Positions 1 through 12,472 of a DNA stretch of 64,000 nucleotides are shown piece after piece. This DNA comes from Phaeodactylum tricornutum CCAP 1055/1 (Eukaryota; Bacillariophyta; Bacillariophyceae; Surirellales; Neidiaceae). The first letter of the stretch is position 1. Every line of letters begins with the position of its first letter. Position numbers and translations under genes: made by a program. The DNA lies in NCBI RefSeq assembly GCF_000150955.2, contig NC_011696.1:1-64000 (forward strand), given 5' to 3'. Under the pieces are notes generated by a model, which was given only the letters and a program-made list of their open reading frames with translations, searched no databases and was not told the DNA's origin.

Positions 1-1263
1 CGCTGTGCAAGTTTCTGTCTTTGTCGACGCTGCCCACGCAGATTGCCACGTCACGCGACGTTCTACTACGGGCATACTCGCTTTTATCAATGGCACACCA
101 ATTCGTTGGTACTCTAAGAGACAAAACACAGTCGAAGCCTCGACTTACGGATCTGAATTTGTTGCTATGCGCATCGCTTCCGAAATGATCATTACACTGC
201 GTTACAACCTACGTGTCCTTGGTATCCCTATTGACGGTCCCGCAAATGTATTTTGTGACAACATGAGTGTTGTCACCAGTGCGACGATTCCCTCGTCCGT
301 ACTCAAGAAAAAGCATAATGCTATTTCTTATCACAAGGTTCGCGAAAGCATTGCTAGCGGGGCAATGCGGATCGCACATGAACCTACCGGCTCAAATTTG
401 GCCGACACGTTGACGAAATGCCTACCTGGTCCACAACACAAATTCCTCGTTCGTCACATACTTTATTGACCCAAGGGCAATAAGACCTTCGCTTCTCAAA
501 TTTTTTGGAACCAATCTTTCGCCCGGATTTTGTACTCCCGGACTACAAGATTGAAGGGAGTGATAAATTATAGCCACACAATGCTACAATTTGATACTAC
601 GTTGTAGATAGAATTGCTTAGCCTTAGCATTGTTTGTTGGAACATCTATCTAGGATTCACTAGCTCTAGATCTTGGCCTCATTGCCATTTCCTTTTTCCT
701 GGCTCTGTCGTAGGACAGACGCAGTGGCCAGACGACTGTCCTCGTCGGGTTCATTTCCCGTGTGTGGCATGCCGGAGGAAAATACGAAGCGTCTCATAGG
801 AAACCAAATATTTGCGTTATGCACCCAAATGTTTGCAACATACACAACTCTGGTTCCGTTGCATGAGGCGTATAAGACAACTCGTCTTATCAAACCTGAT
901 ATGCTAGGAACGAAATATTCCTGATTACCATACGGTTTCCCTAGATGAAAGTTGTCAACAGATACTGTTGGCACCATCCGAACTCGATGGTTTGGCGATC
1001 ACATAGGTGATCCAATCATCTCGACAAAAACTATGTCAATGGTTCGATAGCCAGTACATTGGCTACGGGGTTTCTACGTTCGTACATTCTGTTTCCAACA
1101 CAAAAGGTTTCATTTTGGAACCTCTATTTTAGTCTCACAATCTCAATCTAAAAACCTACCGATTAAAACAATCGGAGCCTCTACGAGGCTTTCCCCCCAA
1201 CTTCTACTCTTTCGTCGTATTCTACAAATACACTCGTAAGCAGGTAGAATCTTATCAGTTACA
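1..1263 (+). mobile_element. Ty1/copia remnant: RNase H end plus LTR
   Basis: Fossil of a Ty1/copia LTR retrotransposon of the diatom CoDi-like type, cut by the window edge. The RNase H part (5-469) carries the family's recognisable signature: an early FVDAAHADC segment, RSTTGILAF, a KRQNTVEASTYGSEF block, a CDNMSVV block and a final ADTLTKCLPGP segment. It stops about 90 bp before a purine-rich tract (551-560) and an LTR that begins TGATAAATTATAG at 561. Only the 3' end of the element lies in the window, so its completeness cannot be judged. Confidence 0.8.
561..1263 (+). repeat. LTR copy 1 of the copia remnants
   Basis: About 700 bp sharing its start (TGATAAATTATAGCC), a central block around 610-740 and its end (CTCACAATCT..., CCCCCCAA.TTCTACTCT) with the copy at 2911-3588. 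It begins TG and appears to end in ...GTTACA. The two copies are clearly diverged and differ by indels, so the insertion looks old. The right boundary is approximate. Confidence 0.7.
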
Positions 1264-1339
1264 ATGTATGATTTGATTGTCAATTGTGTACAATATTTAC
1301 ACATTGAACAACAACATTCCAAACACAGCAGTGTTGGGA

Positions 1340-1850
1340 GACATTAGTCACTTGCGCAAGTTTGCATAGTATGATTGGGTATGATATTTGGATCCAGTTG
1401 ACTTTCCAGAGGACAAATGGAAACTTGGTTGCTGGCTTGGAAGACATTAGTCACTTGCACAAGTTTGCATAGTATGATTGGGTATGATATTTGGATCCAG
1501 TTGACTTTCCAGAGGACAAATGGAAACTTGGTTGCTGGCTTGGAAGACATTAGTCACTTGCACAAGTTTGCATAGTATGATTGGGTATGATATTTGGATC
1601 CAGTTGACTTTCCAGAGGACAAATGGAAACTTGGTTGCTGGCTTGGACCTGGTCATGATATTGGTGATGTCATGTGTGCTCATATACTTTGAACTACTTA
1701 CTCAGTTTGCATAGTATGATTGGGTATGATATTTGGATCCAGTTGACTTTCCAGAGGACAAATGGAAACTTGGTTGCTGGCTTGGACCTGGTCATGATAT
1801 TAGTGATGTCATGTGTGCTCATATACTTTGAACTACTTACTCCCCACTTT
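1340..1850 (+). repeat. 103-bp tandem repeat inside the copia remnant
   Basis: Three units start at 1340, 1443 and 1546 with an exact 103-bp period and almost no differences. Each begins GACATTAGTCACTTGC and contains GTTTGCATAGTATGATTGG and TTGACTTTCCAGAGGAC. A fourth, related unit starts near 1704 after about 50 bp of extra sequence, so the spacing there is 138 bp, and that extra sequence is itself repeated after it. The uniformity suggests recent expansion or homogenisation inside an otherwise old element. Confidence 0.9.
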
Positions 1851-2910
1851 CTACAAGTGATCTTAATTCTGAACAGGTGAAATTACTTCAGGAGAGTTTT
1901 GCAAAGAACATTTGTTATGTTATGAACAAAGATGATTGTGTAAAGAATTCTCATGTTTTCAAGGTGGAGCCCAATGAATTTGAGACATACTTGGATAATT
2001 ATACAGGGGACCAGGAAACAATGCCACAAGCCACTGAGTATGATCATGAAGCATTTCACAAGTATGTCAATGCTGAAGTTGTAATACCAAAGCATGACCA
2101 TATTGGTGCTGGTCAAGTTATTGGACAGAAGAAAGATTGAGATGGTTTTCCAATTGGAAGATCAAATCCTGATCCAATTGTGGATACTCATATCTTGGAA
2201 GTGCAATTTCCAGACAGCAATGAACAGGAATATGGAGCTAACTGTATTGCTGAGCATATTTATTCACAGGTTGATGACGAGGGTTGTTGTTATCTTTTTA
2301 TGGATGAAATTGGTGATCATCAAAAGGACAGATTGGTGGTTGCCCCCAACAACCTGTATTATACCAATAAACATGGTGTGAAACAAATTTGTCAAACAAG
2401 TTAGCAACTTTTATTACAGTGGAAGGACGGATCAACTTCCTGGATTCCATTAAAAGACCTGAAAGAATCAAATCCTGTTGACATTTCTGAATATGTTGTT
2501 GCTAGCAAGTTAGTCCATGAACCAGCTTTTGCCTGGTGGGTACCAAATGTGTTGTGGAAACAAGAGAGAATTATTTCAGTGGTAAAGGCCAGATATCTCA
2601 AAAGGACTCACAAATTTGGTATTCATATGCTGAAATTGGTCAAAGAAGCTCTCAAAATTGATTGTGACACTGACACTTATATATGGGTGGATGCAATCAG
2701 AAAGGAGATGAAAAACAGTATGCCAGCATTCAAAGTTCTCAAGCCCCATGTGTCTAAACCAGTTGGTCACACTTGGACACCTTGTCATATGGTTTTTGCT
2801 ATCAAAATGGACTTCACTTGCAAAGCCAGATTTGTTGCCGGGGGACACAATACAGATCCGCCAAGTTCATTTACTTATACCAGTGTTGTTTTGAGGGAGA
2901 GTGTTTGAAT

Positions 2911-3588
2911 TGATAAATTATAGCCATGCAATGCTACAATTTGATATTACTATCTAGATATAATTGCTTAGTTATTAGCATTGTTTGCTGGAACATCTAT
3001 CTAAAATTTATTAGCTCTAGATCTTGGCCTTGTTGCCACTTCCTTTTTCCTGACCCTGTTGTAGGACAGACGCAGTGGCCAGATGACTTAGGGTTAGTCC
3101 GGTTCATTACCCGTAAGTGTCATGTTGGAGGAAAACATGGAAAGCTTCTCAGAAAAGCTATGTTTTCTGAACATATGTTTTCTGTAAACACGTACGTCTA
3201 TAAAAGATTGATTGTGTCAAAGATAAAACATCAATGCGGTTTTGACTATGTCAAAAGATTGCACAGCTAGTACATTGGTTACAGGGTTCTATGTACGGAA
3301 GCCTACATCCATCCAATGTGATTGATTATGGTACCAATTGTATATCCAGCCAAAGCCAAGATCAGTACAATTGAATCTGTCAAAAGATTGCATTGCCAGT
3401 ACATTGGTCACAGGTTTTTACGTTCGTAACATCTGTTTTCATCTCAAAGATGTTCCATTTTGGAAATCTATACTTTAGTCTCACAATCTTAAAAAGACCC
3501 CAATTTTAAACAATTGGAGCCTATACAAGGCTTTCCCCCCAAAAGTTCTACTCTTACATTGTACTGGTAGACCTTTTATCAATTTACT
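2911..3588 (+). repeat. LTR copy 2 of the copia remnants
   Basis: Begins TGATAAATTATAGCC like the copy at 561 and follows the same order of blocks. Compared with copy 1 it carries an internal duplication: the block around TCAAAAGATTGCA...AGTACATTGG occurs near 3250 and again near 3378. It ends around ATCAATTTAC. The boundary is approximate. Confidence 0.7.
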
Positions 3589-3599
3589 TAGACCCAAAC

Positions 3600-6500
3600 C
3601 AGCTCTAATTTTTGAGTTTGAAATCTTGACAACGAATGCATTGTCCGAGGAAGGTCACTCCCGCTGTTCCGGCTCCTGCCGCAGCGACGGACTCACCGGC
3701 TGATGCCGCGTCCGCATCCAAACAGGATGAGGAGTTCGGAGGATTCGACTCCTCCGACGGTGAGGAGCCTTCGGGCACCGCACCGCCATTGCCGGCATAT
3801 CTGGATGATGAAGGCAATGGCAAAAAGACTGCAAAGCCTTTGGCTCGCAGCAAGAACACGTCTGACAAAGTCAGCGTGATGGAGAAAAACGTCATTGACG
3901 TAGAGCCTCACTCTAAAGACAGTGACAGTCTCGACTCCGTTCCTCGGCAAGACCGTGTTGAACAAAAGGCCTTGATGGTCGTCCTCCGTGACGTCATCTG
4001 TGTTCCATTGTCAGTTGCGGCTGCAATGTTGAACAATGGCATTAAATCATCTGATGATTTCCGTCTTCTCACAAAGGAGGACATCAATGATCTCTGCATG
4101 CGGCTCAAAATGGGCTAAATGCATACCAAGCAAATATTCGTCTTCGCAAAATGGATGCATCACGCACCCAACTCAGTCAATGTTGCCAAAGAGTTCACGG
4201 CTTCCGTGCTACGCTTTGAGATGATGACTAGAGCCGCGGCGTCGTATGATAATGTGACTACGACGGCTGCAAAGGCTGAAAAATCGGCTACTAGCCTCTT
4301 GCCTGAACCGTTTGATGGCTCGCAGAAAAAGTGGCTCACTTTTTGTAACGGTTTCGAAGCGTGGGCAGGTGCAAGTGGGTCCACTTTTACCGCGTGCATC
4401 ACGCATCATTCGGATTGGTATTCGAAAGCCGACCCAACCGGACCAGTCAGACAATCAAGTTCAAAGGAAACGAAGACAAATGGCGAACCTGGAAAGGGAA
4501 GACGATTGCGACCGCAATGCAACATTGTTTCTACCAAGCGCTATTTATGCAGGAAACCCTGGCATCTATGGAAGAGGTGAATGCAGGAACTGCAAGCAAG
4601 ACTGCGCGGAAAGCATTCTTGAGAAATGTCCAGGCTTATGCCCATCTGGCACTGTGCTGCAAAAAGACCGCATACTCTTATGTCAAAAATGCGGTGACGG
4701 AACGAGCGCCAATGGGCAATGCCTACAAAGCATGGAAGAAACTGTGCAAGAGGTACAAACCGAAAGAAATCAAATTGGACTACACAAGTATTGAGCATTC
4801 ATTTATGGACTGTACTATTGGCAGTATTAATGAAAACGTGGAGGAGTGGTTTCTGGAGCTTGAGTACTGGAATACAAGGATGGGCAAGATCAAGCAGTCC
4901 TACATGCGGGATGACCTTCAGATGAAGGCACATATAATTGACCAGCTCCCCAAGGCCTATGAAGCTGTGAAAGTCAAGTTAAGTGGAGCTTACACAACCA
5001 CATCAATGGAGGCATTTAAGAGGATCATTCTAGACTTCTGGAAAAGGTATAGCAAGACAGACAATAACAAGGTCATGTCCCATTCTGAGGTGAAAGAAAA
5101 GTGTGGACACTGTGGGAAAGCAGGACACTTGCAAGACAAGTGCTGGAGCAAGCCAGAAAACAAACACTTGCGCCCCAACGGAAAGCAGGGTGGGAAGAAC
5201 AAGAAAGACATCCAATGCTTTAACTGTGGAAAGAAGGGCCATTACAAGAGCAATTGCAGAAGTGCTAAGAAAAGCGGAGAAGGCAGACCAAATACGCCCA
5301 ACAAAGGAATGTTTGTTGGGGCTCATATCAAGAAGGAGCAGAACTCGAACGCCGGTTCAAGCTGGGAAAAAGTTCTCGCAGACTTGGGAGCTACCTGCCA
5401 TGTCAGGAACAGTGCCAAGGAGCTACAGGACCAAGAGAAGATCTCAGAACAGGTTTGCGTCGGAAAGAGCGATACTTTTGTTCATGTGACAATGCAAGGT
5501 ATGGTTTACTTAGAAACCAAAGACGGAGCAAAGTTAAAGCTTCTGAAGGTCAAGTACTCTCCTGACTTTGAAAAACGGATCATAAGCATTGGATGTTTGT
5601 TGGACCAAGGCTGCTTGGTTACAAAAATGACTGCAACGGAAATAGTTATTCTCTCTCAAGACAAGAAGAGGAGTATCACAGCAGACAGGACCTCAAGTAG
5701 CAAGCTATACTACCTCTTGTGTAGAGCATTAGAAGGGCAGAAACAAGACCAAGTATTTTCCAATAGCAAGTAAAAAGGGCATATATACACCCTAGAAGAA
5801 GCCCACAAACTCTGTGGACATGCCAACATTGCCACCGTTAAATGCACGGCAGTCAGAGCTGGTTTGAGTCTCACAACCACAACTATGCCCCTCTGTGGGG
5901 CATGTGTTCTAGCTAAGGCACAGCAGAAACAAGTCCCAAAGACGGCTTTGCAGAAAGCAGAGAAGCCAGGTGAGCAACTCTATGTTGACCTCTTGGGGCC
6001 CTACTCAAAAAGCATTGGTGGTAGTACTTATTGGCTACTTGTTGTGGACAAAGTCAGTGAGTATAAATGGTCTATGTTTCTCACTCAGAAAAGCCAGATT
6101 GGACAGAAAGTCAAGCCTATTCTACAGTGGCTGCAGTTACTGAAGTTCACTAACAAGTTCATTTGAAGCAACAATGCTGGCAAGAACAAGAAGCATTTTG
6201 AGAAACCAACTCTTCTTTGGAAAGTCGGATGCGAAACTTCTGGACTATCTTCAGATACTTGGGAGGAATGCCTATGTTAGTATTTGAGACCCGTTGAAGC
6301 CGAAAATGACACCAAAAGCAAAGAAATGCATGCTTATGGGCTACCCAGAGCACCACTCAAAAGACACGTACCATTTTCTGAACATCGCGACTCAGGCGCC
6401 AATCCTAAGCCGCGACATCCATTGGGACATTACCATGGTGGGATCAAGCCCACAGACAATACAAAGGATCTTTTCGAATCCGACGAAGACGACGAAATTC

Positions 6501-8858
6501 AAGTCCCGGATGCCTACACGAAAGTTGTCGCCCTGCCTCAAGCGGGGAGGAACACCAACACGGCAAAATCTCCGGAGACCACGGGAATTTCAAAGCAAAA
6601 CGTGTTTAGTCCTCTTCAGACACGCGGTCAGCGGAAGTTTGCCAAGGAAGCGTGTTTGATGCCGGACAATGATTCCAACAACCCAGATAAGGAAGAAGTC
6701 AATATGTCTGAGGAAACGGAAATCCATGAGCATCAGGCATTTAACGTAATGACTGGGAACTCAGACCCAGGAGCAGATGTTCCCTAGGACTGGCATGCTC
6801 TGTTTAACAACAAAAACAGAAAAGGATGGAAACAGAGCGCAGCAAAGGAAATCGAAACAGAGCGCAGCAAAGGAAATGGAAAGTATCCGGGACCAAAACG
6901 TTTTGGGCGGGCTTATCAAATTGAGCAGCTTACCCACGGGAACCAGAGTCCTTGGTACACATTGGATTTTCAAATGGAAGCAGGACAGTTTCAATCACGA
7001 TAAGTATACTGAAAAAGCGAGGCTTGTGGTAAAAGGATACAAGCAGATATCGGGAGTTGACTACACTGAGAGCTACTGCCCCGTGGTGAACGAAACAACG
7101 GTAAACCTGGGAATCGTGTTGGGCCTATACTACAAACATGTTCTCAAACAGGACTGGATTGAGCATGTCATTGATGTTGAAACTGCTTTCTTACACGCCA
7201 AACATCTCAACAGTGACAAGAAAACCTATATCAAGGTTCCGTTGGGTTCAAGGAACTGACGGGAATCACGATGGGCACAGATGATGTCATTGAGCTCACA
7301 GGAGTTCTTTATGGGGAAGTTGATGCGCCCCTGGCCTGGGCCATAACTTTCAAGAAGATTCTTACGAAGATTGGTTTTAAACAGTCACTTATTGACCCTT
7401 GTCTATACATAATGCAAGACAAGAAAATGACTTTAGAAGTTCTCATATTGGTCCATGTGGACAACTGCAAGATAACGGGAAGCCGCGAAAAGGTCATGTG
7501 GACCAAGAAAGAGATCAAGAAACACGTCCCAATCAAAGATCTAGGTGAACTTTGAAAGTTTCTCGGAGTGAACTACAAGGCTGGTACTGACAAGATTGGG
7601 CCCTATATTGGAGTCGACATGACCGAGTATGTCAAAGAAATTATTCGGGACTACAAATTACATATTGGGGAGGAAGCTACTATTTTTCCTACTCCTGGAT
7701 ACAACAAAGACCCCCCGAAGAAAAATGAAGGACTATCAGTGTCAAACAAACAGTACTGGTCACTCATAGGAAAGATTATGTTTGCCGTTCGCAAATGTAT
7801 CCCGGACTGCATGAATGCACTCCGCGAACTCTCGTCGTTTCTGGACAATGACGGAGAGGACCACTGGCGTTGACTAGGGCGAATTGTGGGATATATGAAA
7901 GGGCACTACAAACCTTTGAAGTTGCGCCCCCCAGAAACACTCACCCCAATTATCTATGCTGATTCAGACTATGCCTCGGACAAGAAGGACCGAAAGAGCA
8001 TTTCTGGTGACCTCTCAACAATTGGGAAGACTTTGGTTAATTGGAGATCTAAGAAACAGACTGGAGTGACCCTGTCAAGCACGGAAGCGGAATATGTCGC
8101 GCTATCCCACGCTGCGACAGAAGCCAAATTCTTACTTATGCTGCTGGAAGAAACAACTGGAACTTTCCATGGACCAGCCATCATCCACGAAGACAACCAA
8201 GGGGCAATTTTTATTGCGAACAACGACAGTCTTGGTCAACAAACAAAACACATCAACATCAGGTACAGATACACCAACCAATTGATCCAGGAAGGACTCA
8301 TTGTGCTGAAGTACATCAAGACGGACAAGAATTACGCGGACCTGGAGACCAAGAATGTTACGGAAGCAATTCATACGAAACTGGCTCCAAGAATCTATGA
8401 TGGAACAATGTGAGATGGAAGGCGAAAACATCAAACAGGGAGGATGTCAAGATTGGCATTCAAGTGTGACATGTCCGGCAGAAAGCGACATGTCGCATGA
8501 AGAGGTTTGAAAGGAGCGAGCTCTCATCTCGAGCAGAAATTTATTATATTCGATGAGGTTTGGGATATGATCATCCTATGAAAGGAGATAACGCATTGAA
8601 TGTAAGACATGAAGAAGTGAAGAATGTGTACATTGCAGAAGCGATGTAAATATGGAAGATTAGCAATCAAACAGCGAGGTTTGAGAGCAAACAGAACTAG
8701 TGAAAAGTAAAATAAAGACCACAACAACAAGCACTGTCAGTAGTGAAAGAGTAGATCAAACGTGAAGGAGAAATAAGAGGAAATCTATTTATTACGTCTC
8801 TGTTGTCAGCTAGTCTCTAAGACAGTCAAAAGATCTGAAGAAACCGGAGTTTTCAACA
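3600..8858 (+). mobile_element. Broken Ty1/copia element with 3' LTR
   Basis: A longer copia fossil of a different family from the upstream remnants. Its order is gag (from about 3636), two CCHC zinc knuckles (CGHCGKAGHLQDKC and CFNCGKKGHYKSNC, about 5100-5270), an aspartic-protease-like segment (about 5370-5400), GAG-pre-integrase and integrase core (about 5780-6160), reverse transcriptase (about 6900-7870, with FKWKQD and RLVVKGYKQ), and RNase H (about 7886-8413, with SSTEAEYVALS). This order (integrase before RT) is diagnostic of Ty1/copia. It is not intact: about half a dozen breaks are apparent. The 5' LTR was not found, since upstream sequence belongs to the other remnant. Confidence 0.88.
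8445..8858 (+). repeat. 3' LTR of the broken copia element
   Basis: 414 bp bounded by TGTCAAGATT and ...TTTTCAACA, directly after a purine-rich tract (8436-8444) that serves as the polypurine tract. It starts about 30 bp after the RNase H region ends. No second copy exists in the window, so the boundaries come only from the TG...CA ends and position. Confidence 0.6.
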
Positions 8859-9491
8859 CTTATGTTTTTATGCCTTTGATTGTCTACGAAAGTATGCGGG
8901 ATCCTTTCGGGTCCTTAGACAATTCTAGCCTGTTATCGCTGCAATTTTCTAAAACAACAGCCTGGATATGACAGTAAATAAAAATTATCAAAGTCCAGGA
9001 GCCTATTATAGAAGGTGGATGATCAAATCACCCCCTGGATTTTTAGGCGCCAAAATCCTTCACGGTTCCGTTTCTTCAACCTGGGCATCCTCATTGTCAA
9101 TTAAGGGCCCACGGGAATATTCCCGACCAAGCAAGTTCGTCGCGTTCCTATATTGGTTTGTCTTATGTATATAAATAATACATACGTGTATATATATAAC
9201 GATTTTTAAACCGTTACCAGCTAACCCAAAATTTTAAAACCGTTGTTTGCACATGCTCCTTGGACCGTTCAAAATACCGTTTTACAGCGATGACGCACTC
9301 AAGCAGGTTGCGTGCGTGCGTATGCGTTCACCCTTGGCATGAAATTCGAAGTGGCAGCAAATTCAAAGCATCGGCCCAAATGTGAGGCACCGCCGTTCAT
9401 TTCAGCGAGTTCGTGCCCAGCCGCTCCCGAAAACTAACCAAAACCACGAGACAACAATCTCAAATTTTTGGTCGTCCATTTACGTGAAGCA
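8859..9491. other. Gene-free stretch with promoter of the first repeat-protein gene
   Basis: No convincing gene. It holds one TNACWGTNA palindrome (8969-8977), an AT-rich stretch of alternating TA near 9170-9205, and the promoter block at 9287-9350 that is shared with the downstream paralogue. Confidence 0.6.
9287..9350 (+). promoter_or_regulatory. Shared promoter block with TGACGC element, gene copy 1
   Basis: About 200 bp before the ATG at 9492. It contains GCGATGACGCACTC, then GTGCGTGCGTATGCG and CTTGGCATGAAATTCG, in the same order and spacing as the block before the paralogue (12264-12320). TGACGC (9291-9296) matches one of the CO2/cAMP-responsive element cores described for diatom carbonic anhydrase promoters. 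That the element is functional here is inference. Confidence 0.5.
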
Positions 9492-10617
9492 ATGAAAATC
9501 TACGGTAAACTCCTGGCTGTCTGTGTCTTTCAAACTAACGTTTGGGGGACCAACGCCTTTGTCGCTCAGAAGCCGAAGGCGCTCGCTTTCAAGGGAACGG
9601 ACTCGCAATGGCAAACATTTTCGTACGTTGAAAGCCTAGGGGGTGGGGCCTCCGACCCGTATTCGTCCGGTTCCAAGCTTGCGAGCAGCGAAGGCGCGTC
9701 GGCTGATAAAGACGTCATGGATAAAAGAGGCGTTGCAAGCGGCAGCCCAGCTGTAAGTAAACCAAAGTCATCTTCTTTCCAAAAGAATACAATCTCACGT
9801 GATCTATTGTCGAAACACACCCCAGAACGTAATGGAAGCGCGTCTTGCTTCTCTCGAGAAACAAAAAAAATCTGATTCGCAGTCGAGCTCCCAAAGTGGA
9901 CCCATGTCAACCAAGAAGATTTGGGATAGTACCTCCTCCGTAACTGTTCAAGGAGGATCCCTCAAGACATGGTCTTTCCCTAACCCCTCTGTTGAGAGAG
10001 TGCAGGTTGTGATGAACACAGAAGGTCGTCCGCTGGATGCCGACATCGAATTGTGGCAGGGACCTGATAACACTCCGTACAAAATGCGCGTGTACGTTGA
10101 GGACGGTAGCTTGCGCCCATTTCGCGCAGTGATTGAAACTCCGCGCGGACCCAATACGATCGCGATTCGCAACACGGGTCACCTTGAATTCCCCTTAGCC
10201 GCTTACGTGATGGCTGGCTCGGCGGACAATGGATTTGTTGCCAAGACAACTGAAGAGACCATTCCCAGAGTAATCCAGGGAGGAGCCCTTCGCACATACC
10301 CTTTCGATCCCACTGTCGAAAGCGTGCAAGTTGCTTTGCGAACGGATGGACGCCCCCTTAACGTGAGAATCGAGCTGTTGCAGGGGCCCAACAACAACAA
10401 GCAGGTGATGGAACTCTACACTGAAGACGGAATGGACCGTCCATTCTTCTGTGTTATTGAGACACCGGGAAGTGGAAACGTTGTGCGAGTTGTCAATACA
10501 GCCACAATGGAGTTCCCTATGACCGCTTTGGTTGAGGCTTATCAAGTCAGTAACGGAAACTCCGCCTCTAATCCAGTGATTGGAGGAGGAAGCGGTTACA
10601 TGGATCGTGCGTGGTAA
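9492..10617 (+). CDS. Predicted plastid-targeted two-repeat protein, copy 1
   Basis: Two exons, 9492-9752 and 9826-10617, joined over a 73-bp GT-AG intron, giving 350 aa. I do not recognise the family. The N-terminus is a hydrophobic signal peptide followed by GTNAFVAQ, which resembles the diatom ASAFAP plastid-targeting motif, so import into the plastid or a related compartment is likely. A Ser/Gly-rich linker follows. Then come two homologous domains of about 90 residues (roughly 126-218 and 232-325), each built as QGG(S/A)L(K/R)T(W/Y), then GRPL..(D/R)IEL.QGP, V.TEDG or V.VEDG, RPF..VIETP and a final EFP. The pattern suggests two beta-sandwich-like domains. The ATG at 9492 was chosen over the in-frame ATG at 9468 because it aligns with the paralogue, giving identical exon lengths (261 and 792 nt). 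Confidence 0.85.
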
Positions 10618-12472
10618 GATGGATCGAGGGAAGACCTTGGTGACTAAGGGACAATTTTCCTTTTTTTTAGCGCTGTCCGCAGGATAGGTCCTTCTGAAGA
10701 TTATGGGATGCAGGGCCTGCAGGCTGAAGAACTAAAAGTAACTTTTACAGTGAGTAACAAATATTCCTTGTCAAAGCGATTTATATTAGTATCCCTAGAG
10801 TGCCATTCTATTTGCTTGAGGTTTGCCTATTGAACTAATTGTAGACCTTGCGAAGTTGCATGATCTGAGGAACGAATATTTCAACTATTGGAAGTACATA
10901 AACATAAAGCTGAATACCAATAGGAAATTCATAAGATTTACGTCTATGTGTTTCTTGACATGTATTTTTATTTCCATTACTGCAACATCGTCGATGGATG
11001 TTCCAAAATCGCTGATATGCAAGTTGTGTCAGTTTCTGGTTCGTTGAAGGGGACGAATTGAGAACAGTTTGCACAATCTTTTACAGACTTTTGGGCTAAA
11101 GTATATTAGTCTCGCAGTCAATACAGTTAGAGTTGTATCTTGAAACCTTTTATAGGTTACCTAATAATGGTTGCATATTTTACGTTTAAAAACTAGAAAT
11201 ATTCAAGATCACAGTGTCATTGGAGTCTTTAAAGGTGTGCTGTTGACCGTAACACAAAAGATAAACGCAATTACACTAGACACGTGTTAGAGAGACACAG
11301 TCTGTCGGTCGACTATCACGTTGGACGTCTAAAGTGCTTGCTGGTTTGTTGGAAACCCAGCATAGAGCGCTGCGAGAACAGTCGACCAAATGGAGGTGAC
11401 TCGAAAATGCTTCTCGCTTCCGCAAAAGAGAAAACGTTTTACTGCTACTTCTAATCAAGCACATGATTAAGGGCAAACAAAGATGTGTTATTCGAAGCGT
11501 GCTGGTTAGTTATCTTTCATCTCTCTTTCTCTAGCAGGAGTTTCAGCCGCTCCTCGACTGCCTACGGAAGTTGACCAAGAGGCTCATCCAATCCGTGAAT
11601 AAGCAATCCTTCTCACTTCGTATTCACAGTAGAAGAGTTATAGATAGATAAACCAAATCCACCTTTAAATGAATGTCTGGCTCAAGAAAACTTGCTTACT
11701 GATAGCATTTTTGCAGTTTTGGCCGGATGTAAAAATTCTCACTCTGTGCTTCGTCTTTCTTTACATTCCAATGTAAGCACATTCTTTACTAACAGTAGAG
11801 TCGTGTCTTGTCGCGAGCCAGGCACACACGAAATTAGCGTAAGCGCTTTGAAATTGTCAGGATAGATATGTAGGTGTATTGATTGTCAGTCAGTATGCGC
11901 TGGATATGTGTTTTTGTGCAAAGCCGAATGACAACAGACTGAAATTTACAACGAATGCAAGTTTTCATGTATTTTACAAGGGAAAAGGTTTAAGTTTAAA
12001 ATACAAATGCTTCTTGCTTTCTTCAAGTAACCGGGAAGTTAAAACCAAAATCCTTGGGGCTCGCTTCTTCAACCTCTTATCCCGAAATTAGCGATACCCT
12101 GGCGATCAAGAGATCGTGTCGTCATCCTATCTCTTGTGACACACGTCAGAAGTCGATAACCTCATTGACGTGGATGCAACAGAAGAAACCTAAATCTACC
12201 GATTGGACCTTCACTTTCCAACGGTTTTTTCGTAACCCGTTTCAAAAAGCCGTTTACCGTTAATGCGATGACGTACTCAGCAAGTGCGTGCGTATGCGAT
12301 GACGCTTGGCATGAAATTCGTAAATACCATATGGCACATGGTGGCTCTTGGCATATGGCTGCTATTGGCATGAAATTCTTAGGAGTTACACAGCCGGCCG
12401 CACACAAAAACTAGCAGATTTCAGGCGACAACAACGCCTTGATCTTTTTGTTCAGCTATTGACGTGAAAGCA
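10618..12472. other. 1.85 kb gene-free spacer between the tandem paralogues
   Basis: No gene I can support. Short open frames here look random in composition. It contains a TNACWGTNA palindrome at 10745-10753, a hairpin-like CTTTACATTCCAATGTAAG near 11757, and at its end the promoter block of the second paralogue. Confidence 0.55.
12264..12320 (+). promoter_or_regulatory. Shared promoter block with TGACGT and TGACGC, gene copy 2
   Basis: Counterpart of the block at 9287-9350, again about 205 bp before the start codon. It carries GCGATGACGTACTC (TGACGT at 12269-12274), GTGCGTGCGTATGCG, a second GATGACGC (TGACGC at 12300-12305) and TTGGCATGAAATTCG. The conserved order in two otherwise diverged upstream regions suggests retained regulatory sites. 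The link to CO2/cAMP response is inference from the known diatom element cores. Confidence 0.5.

Larger units (their letters stand above)
1264..3588 (+). mobile_element. Second copia remnant, internal fragment plus LTR
   Basis: Sequence between and including the second LTR copy. It holds the tandem repeat at 1340-1850 and then weakly preserved copia pol sequence. Around 2550-2908 there is the start of a reverse-transcriptase region (KMDFTCKARFVAGGH, then SFTYTSVV), which joins directly to the second LTR. Most of the internal region is missing, so this is a heavily decayed, internally deleted fossil. It could be a solo rearrangement product that shares LTR copy 1 with the upstream remnant. Confidence 0.65.

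Noticed and set aside
10823-11047. Open frame of 74 codons between the tandem paralogues
   Set aside because: No domain, signal or codon bias; length and composition are what AT-rich intergenic DNA gives by chance.
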